A stretch of DNA of 64,000 bases, taken from contig LS997565.1 in NCBI GenBank assembly GCA_000469685.2, positions 41,689,166-41,753,165 on the forward strand, read 5' to 3'. Position 1 is the stretch's first letter. Every line of letters begins with the position of its first letter. Shown here piece after piece: positions 60,985-64,000 of this stretch. The notes below the pieces were generated by a model. It saw only the letters and a program-made list of their open reading frames with translations. It had not been told where the DNA came from and made no database searches. The position numbers and the translations under genes were made by a program. The DNA comes from Haemonchus contortus. Lineage: Eukaryota > Nematoda > Chromadorea > Rhabditida > Trichostrongylidae.

Positions 60985-62190
60985 CCCAATGAGAAAAGCT
61001 GAAGTACTCGCAACTGGCTCTAAAGAGGCAGATTCTGAAAGAAGAGCCCAGAGTTGAGGGTTTCACTTGGTTCTGCGACATACATATGTAACCTCCGGCA
61101 CTGATATTCTCAGATCGAAAGGAAGGATTAGGAGCTCTACATGCAGGGCATCAACTACACGTGCAGTTCTTTATCGTCGGACATCGCGGTGACAGAATGT
61201 TTTTTTTTTGCTGAAAAGTATATCTAGACAGAGTCAGTAGAGAGCCAGAGGTTTTGGTAGTAGCACTGATATAATTTGAAATCGATGGGGGATGTAGCTG
61301 TAAAATTGTACGATGGCTTATAGGAGCCTGAAACGTTAGCTCAACTATCCATGGGGATAGCCTACATAGTAAGAAAGAAGGAAAAGTTCTGAGCAATCGT
61401 AGGCTCTTTCAGTTAATGAGGTACTACAATCTTTGTTCTCCATATTGAAATCCGCAATGCTTGTTGTTTGATCTTAAGCTTACCAGCAATTAAGCTGACC
61501 TGCTTTGTACCAAGATCCCACGACCGGAGCAAAGTCCATGCTTCTCCCACCATCGGAAGTTGCTGGACAGATGATTGTTATGGAAAAAGCATACAATGAT
61601 TTCATTGTAATACATGTACACGTACATAGCTGTATGTCAAGTGCTCCAACTGTTTCCTACTAGACCTATATTGTTACTAACTTTGAGAAGCTTGAATGAC
61701 TCATTACTTAGGTTCATATGTTATTAGATAACTATACCATTGAGACTGAAAAGTGCCCCAATCAAATAACGCCCGAAAACTTCTACTCTTTGAAGTACGT
61801 CTCCGGGAGAACAAAAGGTCGCTTCCTTAAAAAGGAGAGTTGTGGCTAGTTCTCCCCGAGCTTCTTGCTTCAAAAAGTCAACCTTATGTTTATCAACAAA
61901 AAATATATTTACCACAGACTGAAATATTATCGTAGTTTGTGATATTCACTACAGTAACGAAGTGTTGTAATAGAGAAGGTATCAGGACCAAAGTCAACGG
62001 CTTGGTACTAATTAACTAATGGCTGAGGATTGGCTCTGAGATAGGGTCAAAGAACTTATAACCATGCAATTCACATATATATGTTCATATACACTATATG
62101 TATAAAGGTGTATTAAGGTGAAAGGTAGAGATTCAGAGCTCAAGGTTCAGAGCAAACGCCAGTCGATTTGTAGCGGCGTCTAAGCAGCTT
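60985..62190. repeat. Upstream block of the duplicated receptor unit, copy B
   Basis: Counterpart of 47205-48330. The order of matching words is preserved. It lies upstream of the second twin, so the duplicated unit spans roughly 43.4-48.9 kb and 57.1-62.5 kb. Confidence 0.6.
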
Positions 62191-62523
62191 TCCAACGATA
62201 AGGCTCTGCTGCTTGCATGCTTCCTTGATATAATTGTACTACTTGCTTTAGATTGCCTTTCATTTTTTCAAGAACTTAGTATCGTTTTCCCCATATTCAG
62301 GACATTTTCTCCCGACCATTGCTAGCTAGCGGTTTCTGCCTGACCATTTTAATTCGCAAAGCGCAATTCGTATCGATAACTTCCTCTTATTTCAGTGCTT
62401 AACTGAGAAATGGGTTTTTATGTTCAAGATAAATGCTCATGCCATGCCACTCTGCTAACACCTTGATCTAAATGGGTGAAATGATTCTGAGTTCCATTCG
62501 CAGTGTTGTAGGTACTAGAAATA

Positions 62524-63815
62524 TTGGGTTGTCCGAAAAGTTCCCGCCGATTTTTGATCCATCTTTGAATGAATATTTCTAGAAGAAGAAACCCATCGAT
62601 TGAACAATATATCCTCCATTCTATTCGGTAAGGATTTGCCATCTTCCTGTAGGTTCCAGTTCCCCTCTTCCAGGTTCCAGAATAGAAGGTTCCAGAATTA
62701 AAATCGAAAAACCCTCTCAGGTGCTTTTTGCAGTCCTCCAGCGAATTGAACGATTTTCCATTCAGAGAATTTTGCAGAAACCCAGACAAGTGGTATTCTG
62801 ATGGTACTGTGTCTGGACTATATGAAAGGTGTGGTAAGACATTCCACCCGAGCTTTAGCAACTTTTGAGGAGTGGCCAAAAATACGTGTGGTCTAGAGGT
62901 ACCCTGTTGGAAGATTACGCCCTCACAATTGGCCACTTCGGGTCGCTTTTGGTCTATCGCTGCCTCCATATTTTCTAGCTAACTATAGTACCTTTCCTGA
63001 GTCATCTTTTAATTGTGCGACAACAGCTCATGGTAAGTGATTTCCCTGGAATCCCATCAGCAACTCGGCATAGTCATCCGCACGTGGATTTTGACTTTTG
63101 CAGCGGTTTGTGACGGCTCACTAAGGGGCTCCACGATGGTTTCCGCTCCTCATTGCTGTATACAATCCAATTTTCGTTCTTCGTGCCCTTGCGTTTCAGA
63201 AACGGCTCATTTTTATTTCGTTTGAGCAACGAGTCGCACATGGAGGCGCGGTCCATCGCACAGCGCTCGCCCCTTTCGCGAAATATCTGGACATCAATTC
63301 GCTTTACAAAACCAAGCATCTGCAGATGACCATGGATGATTAATTCCGAAACACTAAGCCCTTGTCCTACTCCACAAGCAGTGATGTGCCAATTTGCTTG
63401 GGTTAACATTTTGAGTTGATCGTTTAAACTGATGATAGTCTTCCTCAGGGTTGCCGGTCTTCGAAGGCAAATTCACTCTGTTTGGATTTCGCAAACTAGT
63501 CATGCACTGTACGCTACTCTAGGCATGGTCTACGTAAACGTCATATATCTGTCATGCGGCTTGAGCCGCATTCTAGGCCTTGCGGTAGAAGAAATACTTC
63601 AGATGTCGAAAATGCGCGCCGTGATTCTCCATTTTCATACGAGTCCTGTACAGAAAAACTTCGACAAATCTTGACAGAATCCTAACAGGAATATAGAGGA
63701 GGATCTACTCTTTCAGAAAACATATAATTTTATTAGGTTGGATCCTTGATCTTTTGTACAACGGTTGATAAAACCGGGATGTCAAAAATCGGCGGAAACT
63801 TTTCGGACAACCCAA
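62524..63815 (-). mobile_element. Full-length mariner, transposase dead at all three catalytic sites
   Basis: The ends (62524-62557 and 63782-63815, starting TTGGGTTGTCCGAAAAG) are 34-base inverted repeats with one mismatch, flanked by TA (62522-62523, 63816-63817). Length 1292 bp is normal. The minus strand keeps readable transposase: a HTH remnant with several stops (about 63700-63470), LGFVKRIDV, KNENWIVYSN where GDEKW is expected, FQQGTSRPH where HQDNARPH is expected, and SYSPDTVPSEYHL where PSDYHL is expected. The three catalytic Asp are thus Asn, Gly and Glu. It lies at the edge of the duplicated receptor unit. Confidence 0.92.
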
Positions 63816-64000
63816 TATTAATGGGAATTGAATACAATTGATCGTGCCACAATAGGTCTGATGAGAGACAGCATGGTGAAAAAAATCCACTACCACTTAT
63901 TTGGGCATATTTGTCACTGATAATAAAAAACTTATAAGGTATGCTCTATTTTTCCAGTATCCATTTGAACATGTCATGCTCTCCTGCAAATGAAATTATC
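63816..64000. other. Right edge of window, nothing recognised
   Basis: 185 bases after the mariner without any feature I can support. Confidence 0.5.

Overview
The window looks like nuclear DNA of a parasitic clade V nematode, most likely a hookworm or other strongylid. This is an inference from three things: expanded nematode-only serpentine chemoreceptor families, a patched-related (ptr) gene, and AT-rich intergenic DNA full of mariner, non-LTR, SINE and foldback elements. All genes are split into many small exons. I built them by joining splice sites (GT...AG) in phase; in every intact model the exon lengths sum to a whole number of codons.

Layout. (1) 161-5245, minus strand: 14 exons of a ptr / sterol-sensing-domain gene whose 3' end runs off the left edge; a deleted mariner sits in intron 3. 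(2) 5.3-18.9 kb: mostly gene-poor, with one isolated paired-box (Pax/npax-type) exon at 11116-11284, a decayed LINE reverse transcriptase (13.3-14.3 kb) and a TG-rich microsatellite (15.76-16.08 kb). (3) 18945-22449 and 24226-30551, plus strand: two intact six-exon Srg/Srv-like chemoreceptor genes in tandem. The second is swollen by SINE, LINE and RTE insertions in its introns. (4) 32227-34232, minus: an intact seven-exon Srx-like receptor. (5) 34906-36178: a mariner with perfect 31-bp ends and a dead transposase. (6) 36997-40803, plus: a six-exon gene for an unrecognised, probably secreted, 273-residue basic protein. (7) 43.4-62.3 kb, minus: an array of Srx-like receptors. It holds a frameshifted copy (44038-46890), an intact copy (49506-53914), a relic exon (56895-57075) and a near-twin of the first with an altered tail (57469-60432). 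Copies one and four belong to a duplicated unit of about 5 kb that includes flanking DNA. (8) 62524-63815: another mariner, dead at all three catalytic positions.

The two receptor arrays face each other (plus array on the left, minus array on the right) and share no exon structure. They are separate Srg-superfamily lineages expanded locally, as is usual for nematode chemosensory clusters. Mobile elements allow relative dating. Two palindromic MITEs with 8-bp target duplications sit in one copy of the duplicated receptor unit, while the other copy keeps the empty sites. No tRNA, rRNA, CRISPR or bacterial-type feature was seen.
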